A DNA stretch of 64,000 nt from Spirosoma fluviale (GTDB lineage Bacteria > Bacteroidota > Bacteroidia > Cytophagales > Spirosomataceae), in assembly GCA_945906795.1 (NCBI GenBank), contig CAMDRO010000001.1:62001-126000 (forward strand). The letters run 5' to 3'. Below, in pieces: positions 18,359-29,964 of this stretch (position 1 is the stretch's first letter; each line of letters opens with the position of its first letter). Under the pieces are notes generated by a model. That model was not told where the DNA came from, did not search any database, and saw nothing but the letters and a program-made list of their open reading frames with translations. The position numbers and the translations under genes were made by a program.

Positions 18359-19273
18359 GGGTATAACTGATTTATTGTTAGATGAGATCCATTCTGATGG
18401 AATTACTGATAATATCTCCTCTTTTAATGCGTCTATGACACCTTTTCTGTTGTAATTTTCTGAATATATTAAAGCAATTTCCCTGACAGGGGTGTTAAAA
18501 GGTATTTTGAATATTTTCTTTTTAGTCGATTCATTTAAATAGTCGACTAGCATGTGAGGGATTATGGTTTGGCCTTTCCCATTTTCAGCTAACCTTAACA
18601 TAGTTTCCAAACTTCCTGTTTTGTATATAATTTGACTTTCTGAGTTTGACTTATTTCTTAGGTTACAAATTGAGGCAATTTGATTACTTAAACAATGCCC
18701 CTCTTCTAAAATCCATAGTTTTTCAGGCATTATGGTTGGATTGATCTCTCCATTCTCTAATAACACGTTTGAGTATAGAAATAATTCTTCAAAAAATAAA
18801 GGCAAACAGGCCATTTCTTGATTTGTTATCGGAACCAGTATTCCAATATCTAACTTACCTTCATGGATTTCATTGTATATATTTTCAGTGGTCGTTTCAA
18901 AAATATGTAGCTGAAGATTAGGGAATTTTGTTTTAAATGAAGATAAGAATTTTGGAATTAAATAGGGAGCAATGGTTGGGATAATTCCTATGGATACATC
19001 GCCAATTACATCTTTATGATAACCCTTGGCAAAAAGCTGAATAGACTTTTTTTCTTGAATAATTTTTCTTGCGGTATTAATTATTTGCAATCCTTCAATG
19101 GTTGGTTTTATTGGTTTAATTTTTCGATTAAATATGATTAGATTAAGTTCCTCTTCTAATTTTTGAATTTGCATACTTAAGCTAGGCTGCGTAACGCAGC
19201 AGTATTTTGCAGCTTTAGAAAAACTTTTATATTCAAATAAAGCTACAATGTATTCCAATTGAGTAATAGTCAT
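18347..19273 (-). CDS. oxyR: Peroxide-sensing LysR-type regulator OxyR
   Basis: LysR-family regulator of 308 aa with an N-terminal winged helix (TQLEYIVALFEYKSFSKAA) and an effector domain. C194 and C203 in EEGHCLSNQIASICN match, in context and nine-residue spacing, the redox pair C199/C208 of E. coli OxyR that forms a disulfide on H2O2 exposure. It is divergently placed 120 bases from katG, the classic OxyR target. The intergenic region contains one good OxyR-like half-site. This combination makes the assignment strong. Confidence 0.93.
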   Translation of the reverse strand: MTITQLEYIVALFEYKSFSKAAKYCCVTQPSLSMQIQKLEEELNLIIFNRKIKPIKPTIEGLQIINTARKIIQEKKSIQLFAKGYHKDVIGDVSIGIIPTIAPYLIPKFLSSFKTKFPNLQLHIFETTTENIYNEIHEGKLDIGILVPITNQEMACLPLFFEELFLYSNVLLENGEINPTIMPEKLWILEEGHCLSNQIASICNLRNKSNSESQIIYKTGSLETMLRLAENGKGQTIIPHMLVDYLNESTKKKIFKIPFNTPVREIALIYSENYNRKGVIDALKEEILSVIPSEWISSNNKSVIPLNI

Positions 19274-19307
19274 AATTATAAGGTTTGATTATACTAATAT
19301 AATAAAT

Positions 19308-19322
19308 ATAGATTTGATTTAT
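19308..19322. promoter_or_regulatory. OxyR-like half-site in the oxyR-katG intergenic region
   Basis: ATAGATTTGATTTAT matches the OxyR element ATAGnTnnnAnCTAT at all fixed positions but one (C to T). A second element at the expected 7-base spacing is not clear on either side. The site overlaps TAGATTTG (19309-19316), an exact plus-strand TAnnTTTG element 77 bases ahead of the katG start codon. The 10-mer TTTGATTTAT is repeated directly at 19313-19322 and 19368-19377. Confidence 0.45.
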
Positions 19323-19372
19323 ATAATTTTTGTATTGATATTTGAAGTCAAATGATAAAATAAATATTTTGA

Positions 19373-21613
<2,241 letters not shown>

Positions 21614-21630
21614 ATTTTAAATTCAATTTA

Positions 21631-21670
21631 AGGCTCTGTTTAGTGTAATTACTAAATAGAGCCTTTTTTT
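21631..21670 (+). terminator. Rho-independent terminator after katG
   Basis: Inverted repeat AGGCTCT...AGAGCCT with inner arms TTTAGT/ACTAAA around a GTAATT loop, followed by a run of seven T. It begins 17 bases after the katG stop, and the T run touches the stop codon of the convergent glycosyltransferase. Confidence 0.85.
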
Positions 21671-22418
21671 ATTTTAATATTTTCAATATGTATTGATTTA
21701 GGTTGATCCTAAATAATATTAATTCTTTCAAACTTTGCCAGCACACCTGAAGTAATTTCATGTGCTGTATCGATACTTCTCCAGTTTCTCTTTCCTTGTG
21801 AATAACCGGAATATTAAATAATTTCTGATTCGTTTTTTTTGCTAAAACTGATAAAAATATATTGGGAGCAAAAGGAATAGGATTAGGTAATACAGCTAGT
21901 AATTTTCTTAAAAAAGACGTCTTATATAACCTGAAGGGTATATTAGCATCGTTTATATAAGTACCATATATGAATAATAAAGAGAATTTCAATATTTTAG
22001 TAATGAGTAAGCGAAATGGGTCATCATGACGAATTTGCCTAAATCCTAAAATGAATTCTGATTGATCTTTTAAATCCCAAAAATGTTTGAAATCTTCAGG
22101 TATAAATTGGTCATCTGAATCTGTTTGAAAAATGAAATCTGGATTCATTTCAACCGCAAATTTGTACCCATTTACAACTGCATTGCCGTGGCCTCCATTA
22201 AGTTGGTGCTTAGCCATTAAAAAATTATTTTTCGACGCGATTTGATCTAATATCGCACCCGTATTATCTTTTGAACCATCATTAATGACCAATATTTTAA
22301 AATTTTCATTTTTTAAAACATTAGATATCCCCTGTGTCCATAATTCAATCACATTTTCAATACACCCTTCCTCATTATAGGCTGGAATTACAAGAACTAG
22401 GCTTAATTTATTGAGCAT
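21669..22418 (-). CDS. Glycosyltransferase family 2 (polyprenyl-phosphate sugar synthase-like)
   Basis: GT-A enzyme of 249 aa. Motifs are VIPAYNEEGCIE (10-21), VINDGSKDNTG (about 45-55) and the DxD-like FQTDSDDQF (about 96-104). The arrangement resembles dolichyl-phosphate mannose synthase-type GT2 enzymes that charge a lipid carrier. One or two hydrophobic stretches (LLFIYGTYI) suggest membrane association. It is last in a four-gene unit (rpe, PD40/OmpA, acyltransferase, GT2), with its start overlapping the acyltransferase stop by one base. The donor sugar is unknown. Confidence 0.83.
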   Translation of the reverse strand: MLNKLSLVLVIPAYNEEGCIENVIELWTQGISNVLKNENFKILVINDGSKDNTGAILDQIASKNNFLMAKHQLNGGHGNAVVNGYKFAVEMNPDFIFQTDSDDQFIPEDFKHFWDLKDQSEFILGFRQIRHDDPFRLLITKILKFSLLFIYGTYINDANIPFRLYKTSFLRKLLAVLPNPIPFAPNIFLSVLAKKTNQKLFNIPVIHKERETGEVSIQHMKLLQVCWQSLKELILFRINLNQYILKILK

Positions 22419-23542
22419 TATATCCTGTTTTTAAATTTGCTTATTGGTTTCTCAATGTAGTACCAAGAAAAACTTGCTATACCTATAAGTATTAAAAAAT
22501 TTATTGAAAATTTAAGAATGATTAATTTGGAATTTAGTGAATTTATATAGCTGAAATTATTTGATAAGTAGCCCCAAATTGTATTTTCATTTAGGTGATA
22601 GTAATTGAAAACTAAATTGTGGTACAAATAAATACCATAAGATATGGATCCCAAATACATAACGAAACTGTTTTCTAACAACTTACCTAAATAATTATCT
22701 TTTTCCATTAATGCTGTCATAATTAAAAAATAGGCAAATATGGCTGATATAGATCTTTCAATAACACTGAACCATAAATTATCATAGGTGTATTTTGAAA
22801 AATGTGATAAAAGTATTGAAATAAATACAGTTGATATGGCGATTGTTAACAAATATTTCTTTTCAGCTAGGTTTAAAAAATAGGTATAATCATAATGATA
22901 ATAATAAGCTAATAAACCTCCAAGACCAAAACAATCAATGGCACTAATGGGATTCACATAGGAAAACATCCAGTATTTTTCTATGGTATCGTGAGGCAAA
23001 ATAATATAAAATATCAATCGGGAGATTATGCCTAGGCCAATCATAATAACAAATAAACGTATATAGTTTTTCTTATTAAAAAATAATATGAAATAAGGGA
23101 AGATTAAATAATATTGCTCCTCAACTGCTAAGGACCACAAGTGATCCCAAGTTCCTAACCATTGCCCTTTTAACATAATATAAATATTTGGGCTATAGCT
23201 TAAAAGCCAAGGCCATAATTCTTTAAAATTTGATATGTTGAAAATAAAGCCAATGATTAATAATATAAAGTAAATAGGGAAAATACGTAATGATCTTCGA
23301 TAAATAAATCGAATAATTTTAGGCCATGCACTCGATTTAGTGCTTTCAATTTCGTCAGCATTCAAAAATAAAATTCTAGTGATTAAAAAGCCGCTCAACA
23401 CAAAAAATATAACTACTCCAAGGTGACCTAAGGGGATAGGCAATATAGGCACCAACCAGTGGTCTAATAAGACTAAAAAAACGGCAATGAACCGAATTCC
23501 ATTTAGTTGTTTAAAATATACATCAGTCGATGATTTCGTCAT
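22418..23542 (-). CDS. Acyltransferase family 3 membrane protein (OafA/YrhL-like)
   Basis: Integral membrane O-acyltransferase of 374 aa with about ten helices. The N-terminus QLNGIRFIAVFLVLLDHW holds the likely catalytic His (H27), followed by GVVIFFVLSGFLITR. LWSLAVEEQYYLIFPYF, a hallmark of this family, is present. No C-terminal SGNH domain is attached. Such proteins acetylate surface polysaccharides or glycolipids. It overlaps its neighbours by single bases on both sides, so it is in one transcript with the OmpA-like protein and the GT2. Confidence 0.88.
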   Translation of the reverse strand: MTKSSTDVYFKQLNGIRFIAVFLVLLDHWLVPILPIPLGHLGVVIFFVLSGFLITRILFLNADEIESTKSSAWPKIIRFIYRRSLRIFPIYFILLIIGFIFNISNFKELWPWLLSYSPNIYIMLKGQWLGTWDHLWSLAVEEQYYLIFPYFILFFNKKNYIRLFVIMIGLGIISRLIFYIILPHDTIEKYWMFSYVNPISAIDCFGLGGLLAYYYHYDYTYFLNLAEKKYLLTIAISTVFISILLSHFSKYTYDNLWFSVIERSISAIFAYFLIMTALMEKDNYLGKLLENSFVMYLGSISYGIYLYHNLVFNYYHLNENTIWGYLSNNFSYINSLNSKLIILKFSINFLILIGIASFSWYYIEKPISKFKNRI

Positions 23543-25569
23543 TATTGGGCAAACAAAGTAAATTCTACTCTTCTATTTAATTTACGTCTATTCTCGGTCA
23601 TATTACTCATTAAGGGCTTTATACCTCCCCAACCTTTTGTCTGTATTCGATCTTTAGAGATCCCCTTCATAACTAAATAATCTCGCACACTTTCCACTCG
23701 GTTTAATGACAGCTTTAAATTTTCATTCCAATCTCCTTGATTGTCCGTATGACCTTCTAATAAAATGCCATAATCAACATTTTCCTTCAAAATATTGACA
23801 ATATTATTTAATTCATCATAAGTTTCTGGTAAAATTTCGAATTTACTTTGTTCAAAATTTATAATAGGTAAATTATATTGTTTGTCGAATCGCAAAGGTA
23901 ATAGATTAATATTTTTATTGATGGATTTGTAAAAAGCCTCCTTAGTAAAATTGTACCGATCAACTTTTGAAATAAATCCTTTTGATTTTACTTCCATTGT
24001 GAATGGAAATTTAGTTGGCCACATAAATTCAAAATCACCATTGTAAGGATCAAATTCCAAATACAATGAATCTTTTGTAGACAGTGATTTAACTAGTATT
24101 TTACCATCAATAATCTCCTTGGTTTCTTCATTAATTATTTTTCCTGAAAACTGAATTAAAGTCAATGGTTTTATTTTAGGTGGAATTTTTATACGATAAA
24201 TATCCTCGGCGCCAATTGAATTTTCTACTGAACTGAAATAGGCATAATCTCCTTGAGCTGCAACTGAAAAATACCCATCCCACTGTGGAGTGTTTATGAT
24301 GGCTCCCAGGTTTTCGGGTGTAGACCAATTTAACCAACTATCATCTAATCGTCGAGTTAAAAATATGTCATTACTACCATAGCCAACATGACCGCTAGAA
24401 GAAAAGTACATGGTAACACCATCAGGAGCTATAAATGGGGTACTTTCCGACTCTCCTGTATTTACTTTATTACCTATATTTTTTGGTTCTGTCCATTTAT
24501 CATCCGTTCGAAGAAAAGAAACATATATATCCTTTCCCCCATAAGAATCTTTCATTTCGGTCGTCATTAATAATACTTTTCCATTTGGCGCAAGCGTATA
24601 TTCCGAAAACTCAGATTTATTTTTGAAATTCAAAATCTGAAGAGGCTTTGGAAAGCTAAAATCCCCAGTTCTTAGTAAATAAGAAACAGAAACCCCTTTC
24701 TCCATTTTACCATCTTTCCCATAAACATTGTTTAATAAAATGGTCTTCCCATTTAATGAAATCCCACAAACTGCATTATTTTCATCGTTGTTGATAGGTC
24801 GACTAAATAGCTCTGCCTTACTCCAAGAATTATCATCTTTTAATCTAGAAAACCAAATATCTTGATTTTTATCTTTGCCAAGATTGTCGGGATGTTTCCA
24901 ACGCGTAAAATACAATCTTTTCCCATCTGGACTGACTACTGGGCAGATTTCATTATAAATTGAGTTTATTGTAGTCCCCATGTTTTCCTTAAAATAAATA
25001 GCATTAGGTTCTTCCTGTAATTTTATGCTTTCTTCTATTGGAACTTCAGATTCAGATATTGCTATGGCATCTATTTGTGAAAAACCAACAACTCTATTGG
25101 AATTCAAACCTATTTTTATCGCTCTAACTTTAAATGAAGTTAGTTTGGATAAATTTACATACGTTATTTGACCGTTACTTTTTGCATAACCATTCGAAAA
25201 TTCTTTTAAAGTATATATTTTGTTGTTTTCATCTAATGCATCTATTTTTACTATACTTCCTGCGCCAAAGTTTTCAAAAATGGCTACTTGTTTGACATTT
25301 TGAATCGTATCAAAACCAACGATGATATATTCACCCGTAGGATTGTCAGGAGTTAACGATTGCCATGCACTAGGGCTGTTTGCAAACTTTGGGTATTTAC
25401 TTGGCCTTCCAAGAGCATGAATGGCTCTATATTCATTTCCCAATAAAGGATCTGAATACTCACTTGAAACTGAAATTATTTTAGATGCCCATAGAATTTT
25501 TTGAGCAGAATTTTTAAATGCTAAGAACAAGCAGAAAAATAATAAGAGTATTATTTTTATAAATTTCAT
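23542..25569 (-). CDS. Exported PD40 beta-propeller/OmpA C-terminal domain protein
   Basis: A 675-aa envelope protein. A signal peptide (1-22, ending NSAQ) leads into a discoidin/NPCBM-like beta domain (about 30-175; repeated blocks on coordinated values such as YIIVGFDTIQNVKQVAIFE). WD40-like PD40 repeats follow (SPDGKRLYFTR, SLNGKTILLNN, APNGKVLLMTT, APDGVTMYFSS), then a short beta domain, and an OmpA peptidoglycan-binding domain with LEGHTDNQGDWNENLKLSLNR and RRKLNRRVEF. It probably links the outer membrane to peptidoglycan. Similar PD40-OmpA proteins are common in gliding Bacteroidota; the specific role is unknown. Confidence 0.88.
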   Translation of the reverse strand: MKFIKIILLLFFCLFLAFKNSAQKILWASKIISVSSEYSDPLLGNEYRAIHALGRPSKYPKFANSPSAWQSLTPDNPTGEYIIVGFDTIQNVKQVAIFENFGAGSIVKIDALDENNKIYTLKEFSNGYAKSNGQITYVNLSKLTSFKVRAIKIGLNSNRVVGFSQIDAIAISESEVPIEESIKLQEEPNAIYFKENMGTTINSIYNEICPVVSPDGKRLYFTRWKHPDNLGKDKNQDIWFSRLKDDNSWSKAELFSRPINNDENNAVCGISLNGKTILLNNVYGKDGKMEKGVSVSYLLRTGDFSFPKPLQILNFKNKSEFSEYTLAPNGKVLLMTTEMKDSYGGKDIYVSFLRTDDKWTEPKNIGNKVNTGESESTPFIAPDGVTMYFSSSGHVGYGSNDIFLTRRLDDSWLNWSTPENLGAIINTPQWDGYFSVAAQGDYAYFSSVENSIGAEDIYRIKIPPKIKPLTLIQFSGKIINEETKEIIDGKILVKSLSTKDSLYLEFDPYNGDFEFMWPTKFPFTMEVKSKGFISKVDRYNFTKEAFYKSINKNINLLPLRFDKQYNLPIINFEQSKFEILPETYDELNNIVNILKENVDYGILLEGHTDNQGDWNENLKLSLNRVESVRDYLVMKGISKDRIQTKGWGGIKPLMSNMTENRRKLNRRVEFTLFAQ

Positions 25570-25576
25570 TTATAAC

Positions 25577-26239
25577 TTATTCTCCAAGTTTTAATAAATC
25601 GGAAATAGCAGATTTCGGGTTTTTAGACTTGAAAATAAAATTGCCGGCTACCAATACATTCGCTCCAGCAGTAATTAAATCTTTAGCATTTGCACTGGAA
25701 ACTCCACCGTCAATTTCAATCTTAAGAGTCATATTTCCACATTGATTAGCTAATGCTTTGACATCTTTCGTTTTCTGAATACTATTGGGTATAAATTCTT
25801 GCCCCCCAAAACCTGGATTGACTGACATAATTAATACTAAATCAACAAGTCCAATGATCTCATTTAATACCATGACGGGCGTTCCAGGATTAATAGCTAT
25901 ACCCACTTGGCAACCTAATGATTTTATTTCTTGAATTGTTCTATGAATATGAGTACAAGCTTCATAATGAACAGTAATTAAATTGGCTCCTGCATTTTTA
26001 AATTGTGTTACATACCTTTCTGGTTTTTCGATCATCAAATGAACATCTAAAAACTTTTTAGATATTTTATTAATCGATTCTAACACAGGGAATCCGAAAG
26101 AAATGTTTGGCACAAACATACCGTCCATGATATCTATATGTATCCATTGTGCATCAGATTCATTTAACATAAGTATTTCAGAACCTAAACTAGCGAAATC
26201 AGCAGATAATACAGATGGGGCAATGATCAACTTTTCCAT
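25577..26239 (-). CDS. rpe: Ribulose-phosphate 3-epimerase
   Basis: Interconverts D-ribulose 5-phosphate and D-xylulose 5-phosphate in the pentose phosphate pathway. 220 aa, TIM barrel. Signatures are APSVLSADFASLG (7-19), HIDIMDGMFVPNISFG (metal His and Asp), HLMIEKPE (metal His), VNPGFGGQEFIP (phosphate loop) and EIDGGV (second catalytic Asp). It is first in the minus-strand unit leading to the OmpA-like protein (7-base gap) and divergent from ligA. An exact TACCTTTG element ends 4 bases ahead of the ATG, so the leader may be extremely short. Confidence 0.96.
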   Translation of the reverse strand: MEKLIIAPSVLSADFASLGSEILMLNESDAQWIHIDIMDGMFVPNISFGFPVLESINKISKKFLDVHLMIEKPERYVTQFKNAGANLITVHYEACTHIHRTIQEIKSLGCQVGIAINPGTPVMVLNEIIGLVDLVLIMSVNPGFGGQEFIPNSIQKTKDVKALANQCGNMTLKIEIDGGVSSANAKDLITAGANVLVAGNFIFKSKNPKSAISDLLKLGE

Positions 26240-26243
26240 ATTA

Positions 26244-26251
26244 CAAAGGTA
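26244..26251 (-). promoter_or_regulatory. Candidate -7 element for rpe (TACCTTTG)
   Basis: Exact TAnnTTTG on the minus strand, ending 4 bases before the rpe ATG. If it is the -7 element, the transcript starts at or within a few bases of the start codon. No clear -33 TTTG is seen. Confidence 0.35.
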
Positions 26252-26318
26252 TGAAAATAATTTACTAAGGTATATTTCTATGGGTATTCCAATTAACTTT
26301 ATAAAATAATTTTTTAAT

Positions 26319-28319
26319 ATGGATATTAGAAAACGAATGGATGAACTTATTAACCTAATTAATAAGTATAATGAAGCATATTATCAAAATAACGAAAGCC
26401 TCATTTCTGATTTGGCCTTTGATCAACTTTTACAAGAATTGCAAAAACTGGAACTTGAAAATCCACTTTTTGCATTAAATGATAGTCCCACTCAACTAGT
26501 AGGAGGTACCATAACTAAGCAATTTAAAAGTGTTAATCATCGTTTTCCTATGTTATCATTAGGAAATACGTATAATGAAAATGATTTAAAAGAATTTGAT
26601 TCCCGAATTAAAAAAGCATTGGGCGACGAAAAGTATGAATATATCTGTGAATTAAAATTCGATGGAGTTGCATTATCATTTTGGTATCAAAATGGGAAAT
26701 TAATTAAAGGTGTAACTCGTGGCGATGGAATTAGAGGAGATGATATTACTAATAATGTTAAAACGATCAAATCAATCCCTCAATTTACTCATGACAATAC
26801 TCTTCCCATTGAGTTTGAAATAAGAGGTGAGGGATTTATGCCCAATCATATTTTTGAACAAATTAATCATGAGCGATTACTAATAGGAGAGGCTTTACTA
26901 GCAAATCCGAGAAATTCAGCCTCAGGTACTTTTAAAATGCAGGATTCAGCTGTTGTAGCAAAGCGAAATTTAGATTGCTACATTTATGCCTACTTGGGAT
27001 TTGATAATCCATTTCAAACGCATGAAGAAAGCTTAATCAAACTCTTTAATTTAGGTTTTCCGGTTAGTCAAACTTGGGAGAAATGTTCTTCTATCGAATC
27101 GGTTTTAGCCTACATTGAAAAATGGGCTTTAAAACGAAATGATTTACCACTTAACACGGATGGCATAGTTATTAAAATAAATGACTATGGCCAACAAGAA
27201 AGGCTTGGATTTACTGCAAAATCACCTAGATGGGCGATATCCTTTAAATACCCATCTGAAATTGCCAAAACAGAAATTTTGAGTATTAGCTATCAAGTTG
27301 GCAGAACTGGGAACATAACTCCTGTTGCAAATTTAGCTCCTGTTTATTTAGCCGGTACCATGATAAAACGAGCTTCGATTCATAATGCGAATGAAATGAC
27401 CCGTTTAGATTTACATGAAGGTGATATGGTATTTGTAGAAAAAGGGGGGGAGATTATTCCTAAGATTACTGGAGTAGATGTGTCAATCAGAAACCCGGAA
27501 AAACCTATTTATATATTTCCAACCCACTGTCCAGATTGCAATAGTGAATTAATTAGAGTCGAAGGGGAAGCAAATCATTATTGTTTAAATGATCTTTTTT
27601 GCCCTACTCAAATAAAAGGAAAAATAGAACATTTTATTCAACGAAAAGCATTAAATATTGAAAATTTAGGTGTTGAAACGATTGATCTACTCTATGAAAA
27701 ATCAATTATTAAAGATGTTGGCGATTTATATAAATTAACTGCTCTCGATTTTGTGGAACTAGATGGATTTCAATCCAAATCCATTCAGAATATATTAAGC
27801 TCTGTCGAAAAATCTAAATCAGTTCCCTTCAGAAAGGTATTGTTTGGCCTTGGAATTAGGCATGTAGGAGCGACCATTGCAGAAAAATTAGTCATCGAGT
27901 TTAAATCGATACATCATTTAATGAAAGCAAATTATGAAGAATTAATAGCTGTACCCGAAATAGGGGATCGAATTGCACTTAGTATCATCTCATTTTTTAG
28001 CAAACCCGATAATATTAATTTAATTGATCGTTTAGAACAATGTAATGTGCAGTTGAGCGAAGAAATTTTAGAACTAGAACGAGAAAGTATAAGTTTAGAA
28101 GGTAAAAGTTTCGTAATTTCAGGTGTTTTTCAGAATTTTGACCGAGATGGATTAAGGGATAAGATTGTTTGGAATGGAGGAAAAGTAGTATCTAGTATTT
28201 CATCAAAATTAGATTATTTAATTGCCGGTGATAATATGGGACCATCTAAATTAGAAAAGGCAAATCAATTAGCTATTAAAATTATAACGGAAGAAGAGTT
28301 TTTAAACCTTCTAAAATAA
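26319..28319 (+). CDS. ligA: NAD+-dependent DNA ligase LigA
   Basis: Seals nicks in replication and repair using NAD+. 666 aa, the standard length. The NAD-binding Ia domain is N-terminal; the adenylated lysine is K113 in ELKFDGVA (KxDG). The OB fold and the Cys4 zinc finger (CPDC ... C ... C in HCPDCNSEL and NHYCLNDLFCP) follow, then helix-hairpin-helix repeats (FGLGIRHVG, VPEIGDRIA) and a C-terminal BRCT domain from about residue 590. Followed after one base by dapA. Confidence 0.97.
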   Translation: MDIRKRMDELINLINKYNEAYYQNNESLISDLAFDQLLQELQKLELENPLFALNDSPTQLVGGTITKQFKSVNHRFPMLSLGNTYNENDLKEFDSRIKKALGDEKYEYICELKFDGVALSFWYQNGKLIKGVTRGDGIRGDDITNNVKTIKSIPQFTHDNTLPIEFEIRGEGFMPNHIFEQINHERLLIGEALLANPRNSASGTFKMQDSAVVAKRNLDCYIYAYLGFDNPFQTHEESLIKLFNLGFPVSQTWEKCSSIESVLAYIEKWALKRNDLPLNTDGIVIKINDYGQQERLGFTAKSPRWAISFKYPSEIAKTEILSISYQVGRTGNITPVANLAPVYLAGTMIKRASIHNANEMTRLDLHEGDMVFVEKGGEIIPKITGVDVSIRNPEKPIYIFPTHCPDCNSELIRVEGEANHYCLNDLFCPTQIKGKIEHFIQRKALNIENLGVETIDLLYEKSIIKDVGDLYKLTALDFVELDGFQSKSIQNILSSVEKSKSVPFRKVLFGLGIRHVGATIAEKLVIEFKSIHHLMKANYEELIAVPEIGDRIALSIISFFSKPDNINLIDRLEQCNVQLSEEILELERESISLEGKSFVISGVFQNFDRDGLRDKIVWNGGKVVSSISSKLDYLIAGDNMGPSKLEKANQLAIKIITEEEFLNLLK

Positions 28320-28320
28320 T

Positions 28321-29217
28321 ATGCAAGTAAATAAATTACCCAAATTTCATGGAGTGGCTCCTGCTTTGGTAACACCCATGCTCCAGGAAAGAAGTATTGA
28401 TTGGACTGCGCTAAGCGCCTTAATAAATCATGTTAGCGAAGGTGGTGTTGATTATTTAGTCGTTCAAGGCACTACAGGTGAATCTGCCACCACCACTTCC
28501 GATGAGAAGAAAAAAATTATTGAGACCATAAAAGAATCAAATGCAAACCATTTGCCAATAGTTTATGGAATCGGTGGAAATGACACCGAGTCTTTAATAA
28601 CACAAATAAATAATACATCTTTTAAAGGAATTGACGCAATATTATCAGTTTCTCCCTATTATAACAAACCAAGTTCTAGGGGAGTTATTGAGCATTTTAA
28701 CGCGATTGCCGATGCTTGCCCTGTCCCAGTAATTTTATATAACATACCGGGTAGAACAGGGATCAATTTATCTCCAGAAACGGTATTACAATTAGCTGAA
28801 CATCCTAATATTATAGGTATTAAGGAGGCTTCTTGTATTATTGAACAGTGTATTGAAATTGCATTTAATAAACCTAAGGATTTTTTATTAATATCTGGAG
28901 ATGACGTTCAAGCCGTACCCATTATTTCTATTGGTGGAGTAGGGGTAATGTCAGTGATTGCTAATGCATTGCCAAATAAATTTTCAGAAATGATTCATGC
29001 TGCTTTAAAAGGAGATTTTGTATCAGCTCAAAAAATATTGGGTCATTTTTTAGCCATTGATTCTTATCTATATGAAGAAGGCAATCCCGTAGGCGTAAAG
29101 CTCATATTAGAACATTTAGGTTTAATGGAATCCCAAGTTAGAAGGCCACTGGCAAGTGGTTCTGATGAATTAAGAATTAAGTTGGTCAATCGTTGTAAAC
29201 AAGAAAAATTAATTTAA
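28321..29217 (+). CDS. dapA: 4-hydroxy-tetrahydrodipicolinate synthase
   Basis: Condenses pyruvate with aspartate semialdehyde in lysine and diaminopimelate biosynthesis. 298 aa, TIM barrel. The Schiff-base lysine is K168 (IGIKEAS), the catalytic tyrosine Y140 (LYNIPGRTG), and the carboxylate-binding TTGES is at 51-55. No other dap genes are adjacent; it sits in a run with ligA, a Dabb protein and a lipoprotein. Other DapA-superfamily aldolases share the fold, but the combination of motifs fits DapA. Confidence 0.93.
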   Translation: MQVNKLPKFHGVAPALVTPMLQERSIDWTALSALINHVSEGGVDYLVVQGTTGESATTTSDEKKKIIETIKESNANHLPIVYGIGGNDTESLITQINNTSFKGIDAILSVSPYYNKPSSRGVIEHFNAIADACPVPVILYNIPGRTGINLSPETVLQLAEHPNIIGIKEASCIIEQCIEIAFNKPKDFLLISGDDVQAVPIISIGGVGVMSVIANALPNKFSEMIHAALKGDFVSAQKILGHFLAIDSYLYEEGNPVGVKLILEHLGLMESQVRRPLASGSDELRIKLVNRCKQEKLI

Positions 29218-29219
29218 AT

Positions 29220-29522
29220 ATGTTTGTTCACGTAGTAAATTTTTGGATGAAAAAGTCATTAAATACGGATGAAATCAACTTTTTCGAAAAAGAGGTTCAA
29301 TTATTATCTAAAATTAAAACCATTGTACATTTTAATGTCGGTGTACCTGCACGTACGGATCGTCCGGTTATAGATCGATCATATAGTTATTGTTTATTAA
29401 CTACCTTTAATGATGAGGCTGGACATGATTTTTATCAAGTAGCGCCGGAACATTTAGAATTCATAAAAAATTGTGCACATCTTTGGGAAAAAGTAATTAT
29501 TTATGATTCAGAAACCATTTAA
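29220..29522 (+). CDS. Dabb-family (stress-responsive alpha/beta barrel) protein
   Basis: Small protein of 100 aa with the Dabb ferredoxin-like fold pattern: an N-terminal strand FVHVVNFWMK, central NVGVPARTDRPVIDRSYSYCLLTTF, and a later VAPEHLEFI. Members form dimeric barrels; functions vary and are mostly unknown. It starts two bases after dapA and its last 20 bases overlap the following lipoprotein gene. Confidence 0.82.
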   Translation: MFVHVVNFWMKKSLNTDEINFFEKEVQLLSKIKTIVHFNVGVPARTDRPVIDRSYSYCLLTTFNDEAGHDFYQVAPEHLEFIKNCAHLWEKVIIYDSETI

Positions 29523-29964
29523 TTTTTTACAACTCTCGGCAGTAATTGTAATCATTGGCTTAGGCTTTTCTTGTAAGAATCAATTAAAACAAACTACGTA
29601 TTATAGCCCAAATTTTAAAGATGGGTCAACTGAAAGGCATGATGGCTTAGGTTTTGAAATCCCTCGAAAATATGAAATAGATGTAGTCTATTTTAATGAA
29701 TCTCCCAAACAGAAATTTGAGATAATCGAACCGCTAAGTCTAACTCAAGAAATTCCACTTGAAGAAAAGCAAACGCAAAATGGTAAAATGCTTTATCGAG
29801 GAAATCATCAAACTGAGAAACAAAATCTCTTGAATAAAATGATTGAATCTGCATTAGCCCTTGGTGCAAGTGCATTAATTGATGTTAAATATCAAGTTTT
29901 TAGTACAAGTACAACGACTGGGTATACATTTACTGGTAAAGCGGTTCGTTACGTGTTGAAATAA
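29503..29964 (+). CDS. Small lipoprotein with YbjQ-like C-terminal region
   Basis: A 153-aa protein with a lipobox (LGFSC, Cys at residue 24), so probably an envelope lipoprotein. The C-terminal third, ALALGASALIDVKYQV then TGYTFTGKAVRYVLK, resembles the alternating pattern of YbjQ/DUF74 domains (ALGADAVVGVRY ... GTAVR), but the match is partial and I do not assign function. It overlaps the Dabb gene start-on-stop by 20 bases and its end overlaps the convergent fucosidase by 35 bases. Confidence 0.65.
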   Translation: MIQKPFNFLQLSAVIVIIGLGFSCKNQLKQTTYYSPNFKDGSTERHDGLGFEIPRKYEIDVVYFNESPKQKFEIIEPLSLTQEIPLEEKQTQNGKMLYRGNHQTEKQNLLNKMIESALALGASALIDVKYQVFSTSTTTGYTFTGKAVRYVLK

